Source of the DNA: Perca fluviatilis
Lineage: Eukaryota; Chordata; Actinopteri; Perciformes; Percidae
Direction: 5' to 3'
Assembly: GCF_010015445.1 (NCBI RefSeq)
Contig: NC_053133.1
Location: 806,001-870,000, forward strand
Length of the DNA: 64,000 bases
Shown: piece after piece, positions 31,553-43,289 of the stretch
How positions within the stretch are numbered: the first letter of the stretch is position 1
How the letters are laid out: each line of letters begins with the position of its first letter
The notes under the pieces: model-generated
Told to the model about the DNA's origin: nothing
The model's input: the letters and a program-made list of their open reading frames with translations, nothing else
Databases searched by the model: none
Position numbers and translations under genes: made by a program

Positions 31553-33235
31553 TGGCTGAACTTTCAATCCTTTCGGTTAACATCATGGGGCTAAACGGGC
31601 CGATCAAACGAGCTGAATTCCTGGACTACTTAAGAAGAAAGAATATAGATGTAGTGCTTATACAAGAGTCACATTTACGTAAAAGAGATGTAAATCGCCT
31701 ACAAAATAAATAGTACAAGATTGCTGCTTCATCCAGTGACGACACCAAACCAAGGGCTCCATTGTGTTACTGTCACGGAAATGCACACTCACCGTAGACA
31801 AAAGAGCAATCAGGCAGGATATCTTATATATGCACCACGATAAGGAGCAGAGCTGGGCAATATATCAATATTATATCGATATTGTGATATGAGACTAGAT
31901 ATCGTCTTAGATTTTGGATATCGTAATATGTAATAAGTGTTGTCTTTTCCTGGTTTTAAAGGCTGCAGTACAGTAAATTTACATCATTTTCTGAACTTAC
32001 CAGACTGCTGTAACTGTTCTATTATTTGCCTTTACCCACTTAGTCATTATATCCACATTACTGATGATTATTTATCAAAAATCTCATTGTGTAAATATTT
32101 TGTGAAAGCACCAATAGTCAACACTACAATATCATTCCGGTATCAATATCGAGGTATTTGGTCAAAAATATTGTGGAAAATAGCCTTTGTCTCAGTATAT
32201 GCACCGGCTACATATGATGAAAGCTTTTTCCCGCGCCTAACCAATGAATTGCTCTCTCTCAATGAATATTCACTAATTATAGGGGGAGACATGAATGCAG
32301 TGTTAGATATAAATCAGGATAGATCAGGGGGCAACCACACAAAAGCCCCAAAACAGCAGTTGTGGAATCCCACCATCTTACAGAGATATGGATGCACAAT
32401 CCTACTTTTAGCAAGGATTACATCTTTTCTTCCACACGTCACCTCACCCACTTTGATGCAACCCATTGATTATATTTCTAGAAAGATCTAGAAGGTGGCA
32501 ATTTAATAATTCCCTTCTCCAGAACTCAGCTTTTGAGGCAGAGTTTAGAGCCAAACTGGCTGAGTTTATATCAATTAATACCGACTCATTTTCGGACCCG
32601 GCATTCATCTGGCATTTTATTTTTATTTATTTCTTAGAGATTTATTAGAGATTTCACATCTTCCTTCGCGGTCAATTTGAAGAGAAAAAGAGAGGCTTGC
32701 GGAGTTGGAAGAACGTTGTAAATCTCTAGAGCAGTCTCTAAAGACGTGTTTTTCTAAATCTACACATACTCTTCTAGTCACAAGTCGAGCAGAGCTAAAT
32801 GATTTGCTCAGAAGGAGAGCTGAATTCATAATGCACAGAGTGAGGCAAAAATATTATTTTAATGATTGCAAACCAAGGAAAATGCTGACTCTGAAATTAA
32901 AACAAAGCGAGTCCACACGGACCGAGGTATCTCAACGCATCCTAAAGATATCAACGCCACTTTTCAATCCTTTTATTCAAAGTTGTATGAATCCGCCTGC
33001 AAACCAGATCCGACACAGTGCCAGGAGTTCCTAAAAGAGCTAAACCTGCCTCTTCTTGACCCCGCAGAGGCAGAAGAACTGGGTCAACCTATAACCTTAG
33101 AGGAACTTAAATCAGCGTTAAAAACAGTAAGGTGAAATGCCGGGGTTGGATGGAATTCCATCAGAACTTCTTCTACAGAACTTTGACATATTAGGACCTA
33201 CCATTTTACAAGCTTTAACCTTGGCCATAGAGATG
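31553..33235 (+). pseudogene. L1 ORF2 endonuclease and pre-RT region
   Basis: MAELSILSVNIMGLNGPIKR, EFLDYLRRKNIDVVLIQESH (endonuclease Asn and Glu) up to 31850, then after the MITE IAFVSVYAPATYDESFFPR and SLIIGGDMNAVLDINQDRSG (Asp-x-Asn). Later pieces are SRRWQFNNSLLQNSAFEAEF, LAELEERCKSLEQSLKT, ELNDLLRRRAEFIMHRVRQK, NATFQSFYSKLYES, LPLLDPAEAEELGQPITLEE and MPGLDGIPSELL. These follow the order of L1 ORF2 but sit in several frames with stops (for example 31711 and 32478). The RT catalytic part is missing. Confidence 0.88.
31849..32173. mobile_element. hAT-like MITE, copy B, inside L1 ORF2
   Basis: Reverse complement of 8958-9326, starting AGAGCTGGGCAATAT and ending after GGTATTTGGTCAAAA, about 40 bp short of the expected other terminus. 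It interrupts the L1 endonuclease between its Glu and Asp-x-Asn motifs. A long frame that seems to join MITE and LINE (31937-32491) is a chance fusion. Confidence 0.88.
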
Positions 33236-34224
33236 GACAGTTGGTAGGACAGAGGTTAGACAAGTGCATTAGTGGCCCAACGGGTGCCAGCCTCCAGTCC
33301 CTAGTGTAAAAAATGTGAGCATTAAATACTTAATTTCCTGCATTCTGGTGAATTTTCATGCACCTATTTCTAACTTTTTCTGCAGCAATTCATGCTGGAA
33401 ATGTCTTTATTTATGTAAAGGAAAACACATACTGGAAAATAATGAAGTAAGGCTCTCAGGCATTCTGTATTTTTCAAATATTTATTCTCCTGTAGATTAA
33501 CTTTTCTCATTTAATGTTATCTCTACTAAGTCAACACACAAGTAGGCCTAGGCATGATTTACTCCTCCCTCCCCTTTTGCGTCTTTTGTTGATGAAGTAA
33601 CCTCTTTAAATGTGCATGTGGCACTTATTCATGTGAATGGTACATGAAGTAATTTAAATTAATTAATAAACCCCTGGACTGTAATACATCAGATGTTTTC
33701 CAGCAAGATTTCTGCTCATGTTCAAAACTTTGTGCACATTTTAAAATGTAACTCATCCCATTTTATTTTGAGAAAAAAATAATATTGCAATAAAAAATCT
33801 ACCTGCCCTATAGTCTGCTGTGCATTGCGTTGTCGCTCTGCTCATATGGCAGTATCTCATCCACACCGTCTGACAGACACAGAGATCCCATCCAGGGTCT
33901 CTGAATTAGACAAAGTTTAGGGAAGCGGCTGAATGCTGCTCTAAATCGGTGGTGGAAAACCGAAACTGCGGCAGAAGCATGGACGCAGCATGACATGTCT
34001 GCAGCAGACACACACACACACACAGAAGCGCGTCCATTATAATCAACTCGAGCTACTACACTGACTACAGACGCCGCACTGCTCATCTCTATTTTTTACA
34101 GAGAGTGGACACAAGGTCTGCTTCAGAGCAATATAACGATGAGAAGACAGGGCAGTGGGCTTCCATTGGCTGAACACATTTTCTTAACTTTTGATTGGTG
34201 GGCAAGACGCACGTTTGGGTGCCC
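33236..34224. other. No gene seen
   Basis: A 92-codon minus frame (33808-34086) contains a short CA repeat and shows no domain. Confidence 0.4.
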
Positions 34225-34432
34225 TGCCCATTGCTGCCGCCAGCCCCGGATAAGAGGCTGATTCACGTATGCACACTTGTAATCTGTGATTTGTAAAGGG
34301 AACATTGCTTACAGGTGTGCGTACGCATGGCTTTATAAGTCCGAATTTTTTTTACGTATGCCATTTTTGGCTTTTGGGCGTACGTATAGTTTTTGTAAGG
34401 ATCCTACGTTTTAAAACTGAGATCCCAGTTCT
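34225..34432. mobile_element. MITE with repeated GTACGC motif, copy B
   Basis: Reverse orientation relative to 3995-4225, with GATAAGAGGCTGATTCACG, AAAGGGAACATTGCTTACAG, GTGCGTACGCATGG and GTAAGGATCCTACG. About 80 percent similar by eye. Confidence 0.65.
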
Positions 34433-37080
34433 GGATAAGGTAACTGTTTGCAAAAGGGAAGCCACTTTCAAAAAATACCTGTCAGGAGATTGGATGCACA
34501 TGTCTATCACGTTTTGAATGAACAGTCGCTACCTTCACACAAACCAAATCTCTAAACCACGCCCGTAATGTAGCCAAAAATATAGAAGACATCAATCAAC
34601 TTACTGTGGCCTTGTTTATCACCGTTCCGTCCACACAAAACAAATACTAAAACATTTGTACTCCACTTCCTACTCCTGGGATTTACAAAAACAGACTTCA
34701 CATGAAATGAGGGTACATGCACGGAAACTCATTTTAGAGACCGTAGAAACTGGCGACACAAATTGCGTGTTGCGTGAGTGATTTGAAGCCAGATTTTATA
34801 ATGATCCTTTGTCATACATTTCAGATCACTTTTTGTGGCAGAAAATTGCTGAAATGTGTGTTGAAACGTCTGAATGATGGTTAAGACCTCTGTTATCTGT
34901 TGTTTAATAATAGATAACAGACGTGTGTGTTTATGAGACAAAAGCCTCTTGGTCATTCATGTTCAGGGTGGCAGGGATCAGCAAACTAGCGCCTTTGTTT
35001 GGGTTTGCAGAAAAAACGTGCTGAGTGCTAGGTTTGGTTTTTGGAGTTAGCAGTGAGCGTAATATATTGTGGATATTGTGAATTGTACTAGCTGCGCGGC
35101 CTGTGAGTCATCCATCCACGTGTGCGTTTATTAACATGTGAGTAGAATGGTATAAATATATATAGATGTGTATTTCGGTGTGTTAAGTTTATATTGACCT
35201 TTATCTTGTTTTGGCTATATTTTTCGGGTGGAAAAAGCAAGATTTAGTCCGTGTCCTCACCAAAAGTCAAATGTAATTTAGAGAATAAAATCACCAATAT
35301 TTAGCTCAAGATTATTTGCTAGTTGAACACATCCACCACATTTTGTATGAAGTTCATAAATGACATAAACCAATATGACAAGCTGTTTTTAAAGGTACAG
35401 TCATTCCCTCCCCTCTCCTGTCTACCTTCTTACTATTTCAGTCAGTGGTGCGTGGGTGGCAGAAGTCATCTTAGCGTGCCCTGCTGCGCTGGTATTTTCA
35501 GATTTCAGATTTTGCGGCAATCTGTAGAATGTCAGAGGATTATTATGGGAGGTAGATGCACGCCATGCAATGCATCCTAATGACTGGCCAAACCTACTGG
35601 CAAGAGTACTTAAGTTTCTGAATCTCCTCGCCGTATTAAGGAGTCACAGATGGAATAATTTAATTTGCAATGCCTGCTCCAAGTTTGGAACCTTGTTCAT
35701 TACAGAGAGGGGGGATGTGTTATGTGATGCCACTTCATTTTCACACTGTTAAATTAATATGGAGTTTAAAGGGATACCAAGGTGAAGACTTGTTTTATAT
35801 AAAAACAGGATGGCCAGTCCTGTTAATTTAATTTTAGGCTAGTACAGTTGAGTTTTACTGATTTTGAGTTGTCAACTTTTCCACTGATTATGTCACAGTC
35901 TTGTCTCTCTGTCCCTCCTCCCCAGCTACACTTCCCTATGTAGGCCCCTTCATTGCCATTTGTAATCCATCAACCCTTGGACTTTCCCTCTTTCCCCCTC
36001 ACCTGACTGCCCTGAACACCTGCCCATCACAGCTGTCCCTTGAGAGACTACCTCCTGAAATCGACATAATGCAGCCCGACATTACGTTTTCCCAAAAGGC
36101 AAGTGTGATGAAAAAGGTGGCTGTTTGAAAACATAAGAGAAGATACATGATCACAAAAGGCCAAGAAAAACACAACTTAAAACATTTCTTCTTTCTTGTC
36201 CTGAACCAGGATTCCAAGCTCACTCAATGTTGCTGCCTAGCCATGAATGAGCCCATGAGTCACCCTCACTTTTCAAAGCCCGATTTCTGTCCCACTGACT
36301 TTTATAGTTTCAGGTTGATTTTCTTGCAAAATTTTCTGTGAACATCCGCTTCTCACTGTCCAGCCACCAAAGTTCACGAGAAAACATCTGAGTTGCCTTC
36401 AAGCTTATTAAGCAATAAAGAGTGCTTCACAGATCTTTTTTGCCCTGGGTTCTGCCAGGCAACATAGGGCGGTATGAATATATTCTCCTATGAGACACTA
36501 GAATTGAACATCAGTCAGAGACAGTAAAGACAGTAAAGCACAGAGGTCTTTATAGTAAAAATGCTAAAATGTTATCTATCAGAAAGTTTTCCCCCCATTA
36601 TTTGCAGAGTGAGGATGTAGAAGAGCAGATATATTCATGCAAATTCATGCATGGTGCAAGTTTTAAAAGAGGACACTGAGGTTGCTTGCCTGATGTCCAG
36701 CTACAGGCTATGCTAGCTTTCCAGCTTTGGAGCCCTGACAGAAAATGCGCTGCAGCCAGGCCCTGGGGACAGCCAAGAACAACTGGTTGGCAGAACTCAG
36801 GCTAAGAACAGCGGTGTATGGAGACGAAAGGTCAACAATGTTGGCTGGGGCAAAACCCGCCCACGACTTCAAAGGTGCTGTACCTGAAATACTGAACAAA
36901 ATTTTGTCTAGCCTGGCATTGCCTCCACGTGGCTTTTGCCTGAGTTTGATTGACATTCAGTGTCTGGGCCAGGAATGGCTGCACATGCCTTTCACCTCTG
37001 ACATGACAAGCAAACATGGAGGTGGGTGAGCTGTGAAGGTAGGTTTATGGTGCGCAAGCCAGAAAATGAAATCTCTATGT
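34433..37080. other. No gene seen (2.6 kb)
   Basis: The longest repeat-poor stretch in the first 40 kb. Frames are all below 95 codons and none shows a domain or paired splice sites that I trust. There may be undetected UTR or regulatory sequence. Confidence 0.35.
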
Positions 37081-37340
37081 CTTTTGTGTCCAGCACGAAT
37101 TTGTCGCGGCACGTGGTCGTGCACTTATGTCACACAAACAGCTGACTTCAGACTTGACTTGCGACTCGACCCAAAAGACTTCAGACTCGAGCTTCGAGAC
37201 TCATCAACAACATGTTTTCGTGCAATTATTGCTTTTTAAATTTATTCATGTATTTCTATTTTCTTTTATTGGCGCATATTATTATTATATACGTTGGGGA
37301 AACGTATGACGAGCTGTATGTCCCCTGCCCTTTGCCATAA

Positions 37341-37482
37341 TGTGCAACGTATGTTTTCAATAACTTGGTAAACAGTGGCAGTAAGAGAACAGCTACATGC
37401 AAGGTTTGTGGCACCGAGATAAATGATGCTGGATCAACAACGTCGGACTTCATCAGGCATCTCAAAACGCACCTAAATAGGT
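37341..37482 (+). pseudogene. BED-type zinc finger exon (hAT transposase N-terminus)
   Basis: The frame from 37341 (after a TAA at 37338) reads YVFNNLVNSGSKRTATCKVC then GTEINDAGSTTSDFIRHLKT and HLNR. It has the Cys-x2-Cys ... His-x4-His arrangement of a BED finger (C at 37398 and 37407, H at 37458 and 37473), with hydrophobic FNN upstream. A GT at 37481-37482 could be a 5' splice site, as in fish hAT transposases whose BED finger is a separate exon. The finger binds DNA at the transposon ends. The DDE exon was not found, so it is a relic. Confidence 0.7.
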
Positions 37483-37499
37483 CAGTCACTCACACACTA

Positions 37500-37606
37500 A
37501 TGTGAAAGAGACGTTACATTTAGCATATATTGTCAAAGGTAACAAGCTAACCATCGTAAAGTGTTGTGGTAATGCTGGGAACAGGCACATTGTATCTTTA
37601 TAGTTA
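37500..37606. repeat. About 105-bp block duplicated across the Tc1 insertion
   Basis: AGAGACGTTACATTTAGCAT, GGTAACAAGCTAACCATCG, AATGCTGGGAACAGGCACAT and TGTATCTTTATAGTTA recur at about 38120-38144 plus 39434-39500, where the Tc1 sits at the TA of TTTAGCATA/TCTAGCATA. One copy is therefore intact and the other is split by Tc1. Confidence 0.8.
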
Positions 37607-38144
37607 GTAGTTGCTGAGCCTCAGACATCCATGGCGCACAGGAGGCGGGACGCACAGATCCATCTCCCCAGGAACAAACGCTGTGTCGGGGGGGGGGCAA
37701 ACTCATGTGATGGGTAATTAATCCTGTGGATGATTTGTAGGCTATTAAGTGTACAAGGTGTACCCCGGTCCACCAAACACTGGGTCTTAATTTTGCACAT
37801 ATATTCTGTTACTGTAGTCCTATTTACTTTTTCATTATTTCATCCATGCGTGGCGCAGCTGATCCGTGCGCACCGTCACCTGCCATGGAGACACTGGCCT
37901 CACTAACCTCTCCTCCTCTGAGTCGGGTCTCCATCGCACTGGACTCAGTTTCACTGATCGTACTAACACTGAACACTGAAAATAAATGGCATTACATCAT
38001 TGTGTTCAAACTGCTTATTGTGTGTAATTTGGACTGACACTGAGATGCATTTTGTTCTGTAACTGGTGTGGCGCTGCCACTATTCTCTTGATTTCCACTT
38101 CGACAGACATTTTTTTGAATGACAGAGATGTTATATCTAGCATA

Positions 38145-39411
38145 CACTACTGGTCAAAAGTTTTAGAACACCCCAATTGTTCCAGTTTTTTATTGAAATT
38201 TTAGCAGTTCAAGTCCAATGATAAGCTTGAAATGGTACAAAGGTAAGTGGTGAACTGCAAAAGGTTAAAAAAAGGTAAGGTTTTCCAAAAGTGAAAAATT
38301 TTCAAAAGATTTCAGAATTATACAAAAAGGCCTTTTTCAGGGAACAAGATATGGGTTAACATAAAGCTGTTGATCAAGCTTTGAATGTTGGTGCTACCAA
38401 TTCCCACAGGTGTTCCAACTTGTCTGGATTACTTACAACCCCCTCTGTTTGTATAAAAGTATTGTTGGAACACACTGTGGTACCGTACCCTCGTGAGCAT
38501 TATTTGAACAGTATTGTACTGCAGAAAGTAGTGTGTTGCTATAAAAATGGCGAAAAGAAGGCAATTAACAATGGAAGAGAGACAGACCATCATAACACTT
38601 AAGAATGTCTTTCCTACAGAGAAATTGTGAAGAAAGTCAAGGTGTCAGTGAGTACAGTATTCTTCACCATCAAAAGGCGTTATGTACGATGAATCAAAAT
38701 TTGAAATCTTCGGTTCATCACACAGGATTTTTGTACGGATGGTTCCTCAGTGTGTGACATCAACTGTCAAACATGGAGGAGGAAGCGTGATGGTCTGGGG
38801 CTGTTTTGCTGGATCCAGGGTCGGTGATTTGTACAGAGTGAAAGGCACCCTGAACCACAACGGCTACCACAACATTCTGCAGCGCCATGCAGTACCCTCT
38901 GGTATGCGCCTAGTTGGTCAGGGGTTCATCCTACAGCAAGATAATGACCCAAAACATAAGTCCAAGCTATGCCAGATCTACCTTAGAGAAATAAGATGAT
39001 AAGCTTAAAAACATGGAGTGGCCAGCACAGTCACCAGACTTAAACCCCATTGAGCTGGTTTGGGATGAACTGGACAGAAAAGTGAAAGCAAAGCAACCTA
39101 CAAGTGCCACACATTTATGGGAACTTCTGCAACAGAGTTGGGAAGAACTTTCTGAAGAATATTTGATTTCCATTGTAGAAAGAATGCCACGAGTGTGTTC
39201 AGCTGTTATATCTGCCAAAGGGGGCTACTTTGATGAGTCAAAAATTTAGAATACATTTTGGTTTATAAATTGATTCCATGATTACTTTTTTAACTTCAGT
39301 TGTTTATTTGTTCTATTCTTTCATTTCATAGTACAATAAGACAATGAACTGCATGAATTTCAATAAAAACCTGGAAAAATTGGGGTGTTCTAAAACTTTT
39401 GACCGGTAGTG
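38145..39411 (+). mobile_element. Tc1/mariner element, 1267 bp, internally deleted
   Basis: Ends CACTACTGGTCAAAAGTTTT and AAAACTTTTGACCGGTAGTG are inverted repeats bounded by TA on each side (38143-38144 and 39412-39413). Tc1 elements are about 1.6 kb, so roughly 0.3-0.4 kb is missing; the gap maps near 38675, where N-terminal coding sequence jumps to the catalytic region. Confidence 0.92.
38547..39249 (+). pseudogene. Tc1 transposase, deleted and frameshifted
   Basis: Starts MAKRRQLTMEERQTIITLKN (beginning of the paired-like HTH) at 38547. It frameshifts and is joined by deletion at about 38675 to DESKFEIFGSS (first Asp). It continues VKHGGGSVMVWGCFAG and LQQDNDPKHKSKLC (second Asp), shifts frame near 38995, and resumes NMEWPAQSPDLNPIELVWDE (the Glu of DDE), ending SAKGGYFDESKI at 39249. 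All three catalytic positions are still recognisable, but most of the DNA-binding domain is gone and the frame is broken. Confidence 0.93.
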
Positions 39412-39770
39412 TACCTGTGCTTTTTTAAAAAGCACAGGTAACAAGCTAACCATCGCAAAGTGTTAATGCTGGGAACAGGCACATTGTATCTTTATAGTTG
39501 ATGTGACAGACTTAGGTTAATATTTCACCAGGTCCGAGGGCTAGAGGGATGTGTTAAGTAGACCCCATAAAGTTATCCCACAACTGATTTTAATACTGTA
39601 CTGTCTAGACATGCTTTGAATTCATAAGATATATGGGACAGATCAGATGGCCAGAGACATGATACTTGACTTGAACTTGCCCCTCAAAGACTTGAGACTT
39701 GACTTGGACTCGAGCTCAAAGACTTTAGACTCGACTTGGACTTCCAAAAAATGACTTGTGAACATCTCTG

Positions 39771-40680
39771 GGCTGCACATTCTATTTCAACATGCTCAGC
39801 TGGGAAGACTGGCCGAGCAGGTTCGCCTGTACAAACATCTGTATGATTCAGATGTACAGACCACAGGGAGTCAAATGGTTTTACATGTGGTAAGAGAGAG
39901 ACACCACACTGGCAAAAGAAGCATTTTGCTGGAGAGTGTGAAAAAACATGAGAGATTGCTTTGTTTTATTGGCTTAGAATTACAGCAACAATCGCTAAAC
40001 ACACTGCAAACTCACGGTCCTCTCTTCCCGATTTACAGCCCCCCTCTCTTGGCTTAAAATAACTCACCGTTGTCGGCTATGGCCGCTGAACAGGCTACAC
40101 GTTGTAAACAGTTGTGGCTGTGGGTTAGCATGGCGGCGTTAGCCAGGACCTGTCAGGATCACTTTACTGGCTGTGTCTCAATTGTCAAATGTCGTCTTTT
40201 TGGGCTCTAAGCTGTCTCCATCTTTCAAATACACCTCAATATTTACCCGGGGGTTGTTACGTCTCTGGTCACACAACTGTTAGAAACATGCTGGTTTCTT
40301 TTTTATGTCGGGTAGAATTTATCTCCATTGATACCGTTCGTTTGTTTGCTGCTTTCATGGCTGTACTAACATTACAGCTGTAGCACGCTGGGTTTGCGTT
40401 TTTACAGGTATATCTGGCAACCCGGCCTGGCTGTCAAACTGGGCAGTTGATAACAACACAAAGACAGAAATTCCTTCATGGAGCTGAAATTTCAAAAGGA
40501 GAAAATCCTGGCATTAGCATTGTTGTCAGAAAAGATAATATTTAAACATTTTTGGATTTATTACAGTAAATATATTACATGTTGGACCTTTAATGTCAGC
40601 GGCTAGCACAAATAGTGCTTCCACTGCCAAGCCAATTGCTGCTCAGTTGTCCATGACAGAGGGTGTTGTATGCTTTACAG
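39771..40680. other. No gene seen
   Basis: Includes a segment near 40390-40620 (ATCTGGCAACCCGGCC, then ATTACATGTTGGACCTTTAA) that resembles the end of a fish TTAA-type MITE; its partner end was not found. Confidence 0.35.
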
Positions 40681-40752
40681 ATTGTAAAGCCCCTTGAGGT
40701 AAATTTGTTATTTGTGATATGTGGCTTTAGAAATAAAATTGACTTGACATGT
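40681..40752 (+). mobile_element. LINE/SINE 3' tail fragment
   Basis: ATTGTAAAGCCCCTTGAGGT, GTGATATGTGGCTTTAG and AAATAAAATTGACTTGAC have the form of an L2-like 3' terminus (stem, then AAATAAAATTGA and a short repeat). Too short for family assignment. Confidence 0.5.
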
Positions 40753-43097
40753 ACAAACCATTCACAGGTGGGTTTAACACCTTTATATAAATGTGTTCAA
40801 AACCACATGAAAATATTGTGGTGACTTAAGTTTCACTGTGTATCTTGGAGAAATAATGTGCCTCTCATTCACCCACACATCCACGCTGATTACCATAAAT
40901 GCATGGTACTGACAGTTCTACTTGGAGGAACTGGGGTTCAGTATCTTAGAAAATACACCATTAACTAGTAAGTTATATTTCTTGTTTATTTCTGGCACTG
41001 AAACTTCACAGCAATAATCTACAGTCTACCGGAATCTGTAAATCACTCCCCTCAACATAGTCAGTCCCCATTGGTTTTAAAATCAAATCCCAATACCGAT
41101 CAAGTTTAGTCGATGATTGCTAAAAAATATATTTATTAATACACTGCAACACAAAAAAACTGTTCTTAAATATTCAAATGACCACTTTAACTACCAGACT
41201 AGCACATATGATGGGTTTCTGACCTGCAGTGAGACTTACTGTGGTGACTGGGTGCTGGTGGGGGAGTGTTGGTAATAATTGCATCCATCTATCAAACCCC
41301 AGGTCAGTGTCACCATTTGAAATGACAACATCCTATGAAGCAGCTGCTGACTAGGGCATTGTCAGCAATGGTATCATGCTATGTTCTTGGACCACTGTGT
41401 TGGAAATTGGCAATGGGGAAAGGCCTGGAAAGAAAGAGGCCACCAGCAGAGGTCTAGAGTTTGACCCAATGCTGCCACAAAGCTAGAGACTGCAAGATAG
41501 CAGCCATAAGGTTAAAGATAAGGCAATTTATAATAGGGTTGGACACTGTCAGAAAAAAAAGACACAAAAGTAGCATAGGGTATAACACGTTTTAGAATGG
41601 TGTTACAAAATAAATGAAAAAAAGAAACAAAAGCCAAGAGGAGATTTTATATATTCAGGCCAAGAAATTCCCTGAAGCCTAGACATTAAAATGTGGTAGA
41701 TGTAAAGTATTGTATCTTAGCAAAGATTCAAAAGATGTTGTAGCCACTGGTAATTTCCTAGTGCTGCATGTTTAAATCTATCAGGATTAATCTGCCAGGG
41801 GGGCCAAGAGCACAAATGAGCTATTGGGCCTCTATTGACTCCAGTTCCTTTTCGCTTTGCTTTAGAACACTAACTGGGCCCATATTTGTTTTGTGGTAAT
41901 TTTACTATTTCCGCCAGGAGAATAGTAAAATAGGCTTTTATACTGCCATTGACTGCTGACCCCTCACTCTTAACCAGCCAGTGGGGGGTGACAACTTTAC
42001 ACACAAGATATCTCTTAATTTTTATGTAGATTTGCAGATGTGCAGACCATGCCCATTCACCAATGCAAATTCCACATTAGTGTAACTTATTGTGGCAATA
42101 AACCCTTTTTATATATTTGATATTGATACATTGACCCCACGTTCTTTCTGCTATACACATTGGACAAACTTTAGGAAGCTCTTGTATTGTGCGGTGAACT
42201 CTGTAGCCTTAGTAGCCACTAGATGGGCTTTTTATCCCTGGAGCTTTTTAGTCTTTTTTTATATGATTGTAATTTAATTGTCATAAGAAAGCCAGCCCTT
42301 TGCAGTCTGCTACCCCATAGTCCTGTCTGTTAGCTTGTGGTAAAAGCAACTACTGAGACTGGGTTTTTTGAACACTGTCTAAACACTCTGGCAGCATAAT
42401 GCATAATTAGTATCATTGACAAAACTGCACCCAAAAGTCAGGGCTATATTTTCTACATCACTTGTTGCCATGTCACTGGGTTAAAGTGTTTGTGAATCCA
42501 AAGCTGTTTGTGTCATTAAGGCTAGAGAGTTGTTTTGTGGGAGCTTTTAGACTCGATGTGCTGTTGCATCTGTCAAAGAGACAAAGCTGACGTCTCCATA
42601 AATAAAAGACACTGCACTCAGTGCTGTTCCAATTTTCGGCTTTTCTCTGCAAATTAAAAGCCATCTTTTGAATCTGAGAAACAAGGATAGAACACAACAG
42701 TTTGTCTCACATTGAGCCCTTCAAAAACCAATGCAGTGACATCAATTGTGTTCATCTGTAGTAAGAACCCACAATAGATGAAGAATAAATTCAACATGAC
42801 AGCAAATGGAAAGTATATTGTCACTTAAACAGAGACACACTAGCCAACACAGTCTATTCTGCAGAGAGGATATAATCAGCAGCTTATTTGCAGTATTATA
42901 TGTTTGAAAGACTCTGCAAGGTAACAGAATTACTAACCATTGTTTGTAAAAAGAAAAGTACTGTATGTTTCGGAAGGTAAATGTTACTTCTAAGGTTCTC
43001 TCTCACAGGCCACAGAGGGTCCACCCAAGAGGGTGTGTGTCATAGAAACTCATAATTAGACCAGCTGCAGAACTCCAGTTCAAATACCATTGAAATT
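40753..43097. other. No gene seen (2.3 kb)
   Basis: AT-rich unannotated DNA with frames of 74 codons or fewer and no recognised repeat. Confidence 0.4.
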
Positions 43098-43250
43098 ATG
43101 ATACAAGATGAAAGCTATGCATACAAATATGCAGATGAAATCGCTTTCACTGTCCTGTGTGATCAGAGTGTTCTCCAAACTTGGTGTCAGCAGAAAGCTA
43201 TGGAGCTTAATGTCACTAAAACAAAAGAACTGACAACCAGCTTTAATCCG
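43098..43250 (+). pseudogene. LINE reverse transcriptase relic
   Basis: The frame reads ESYAYKYADEIAFTVLCDQS, VLQTWCQQKAMELNVTKTKE and LTTSF. YADE in place of YADD, followed about 35 residues later by LNVTKTKE, matches the palm-to-thumb spacing of LINE RTs. The substitution at the second Asp and the lack of flanking RT motifs mark it as an old fragment. Confidence 0.55.
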
Positions 43251-43289
43251 GACTTCCTGTCATACTCAGTGGACAGACACCACCCCTGA

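Larger units (their letters stand above)
30700..33235 (+). mobile_element. L1-type LINE, 3'-truncated, with two nested insertions
   Basis: An ORF1-like coiled-coil segment (30710-30967 and on to about 31430) is followed by an ORF2 endonuclease beginning at 31553 and the start of the RT region, where homology is lost near 33235. It is interrupted by a solo LTR (30968-31369) and a hAT MITE (31849-32173). The endonuclease reads like fish L1. The RT active site and 3' end are absent. Confidence 0.8.
37085..39770 (+). mobile_element. Relict hAT-like element with ACTTGA-rich ends
   Basis: The left region (about 37135-37205) and right region (about 39660-39770) are both made of GACTTGACTTG/GACTCGAC motifs, the subterminal signature of a common fish hAT (also at 63030-63195). 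Between them are a BED zinc-finger exon and a Tc1 insertion. Exact ends and an 8-bp duplication could not be fixed, and most of the transposase is missing. Confidence 0.5.

Noticed and set aside
31937..32491. 184-codon plus-strand frame with a plausible start
   Set aside because: It fuses hAT MITE sequence (also translated at 8952-9227 in antisense) with part of the L1 endonuclease; not a single gene.
36708..37029. Overlapping 61-94 codon frames on both strands
   Set aside because: No domain and no splice context; overlapping frames on both strands of similar length suggest chance.
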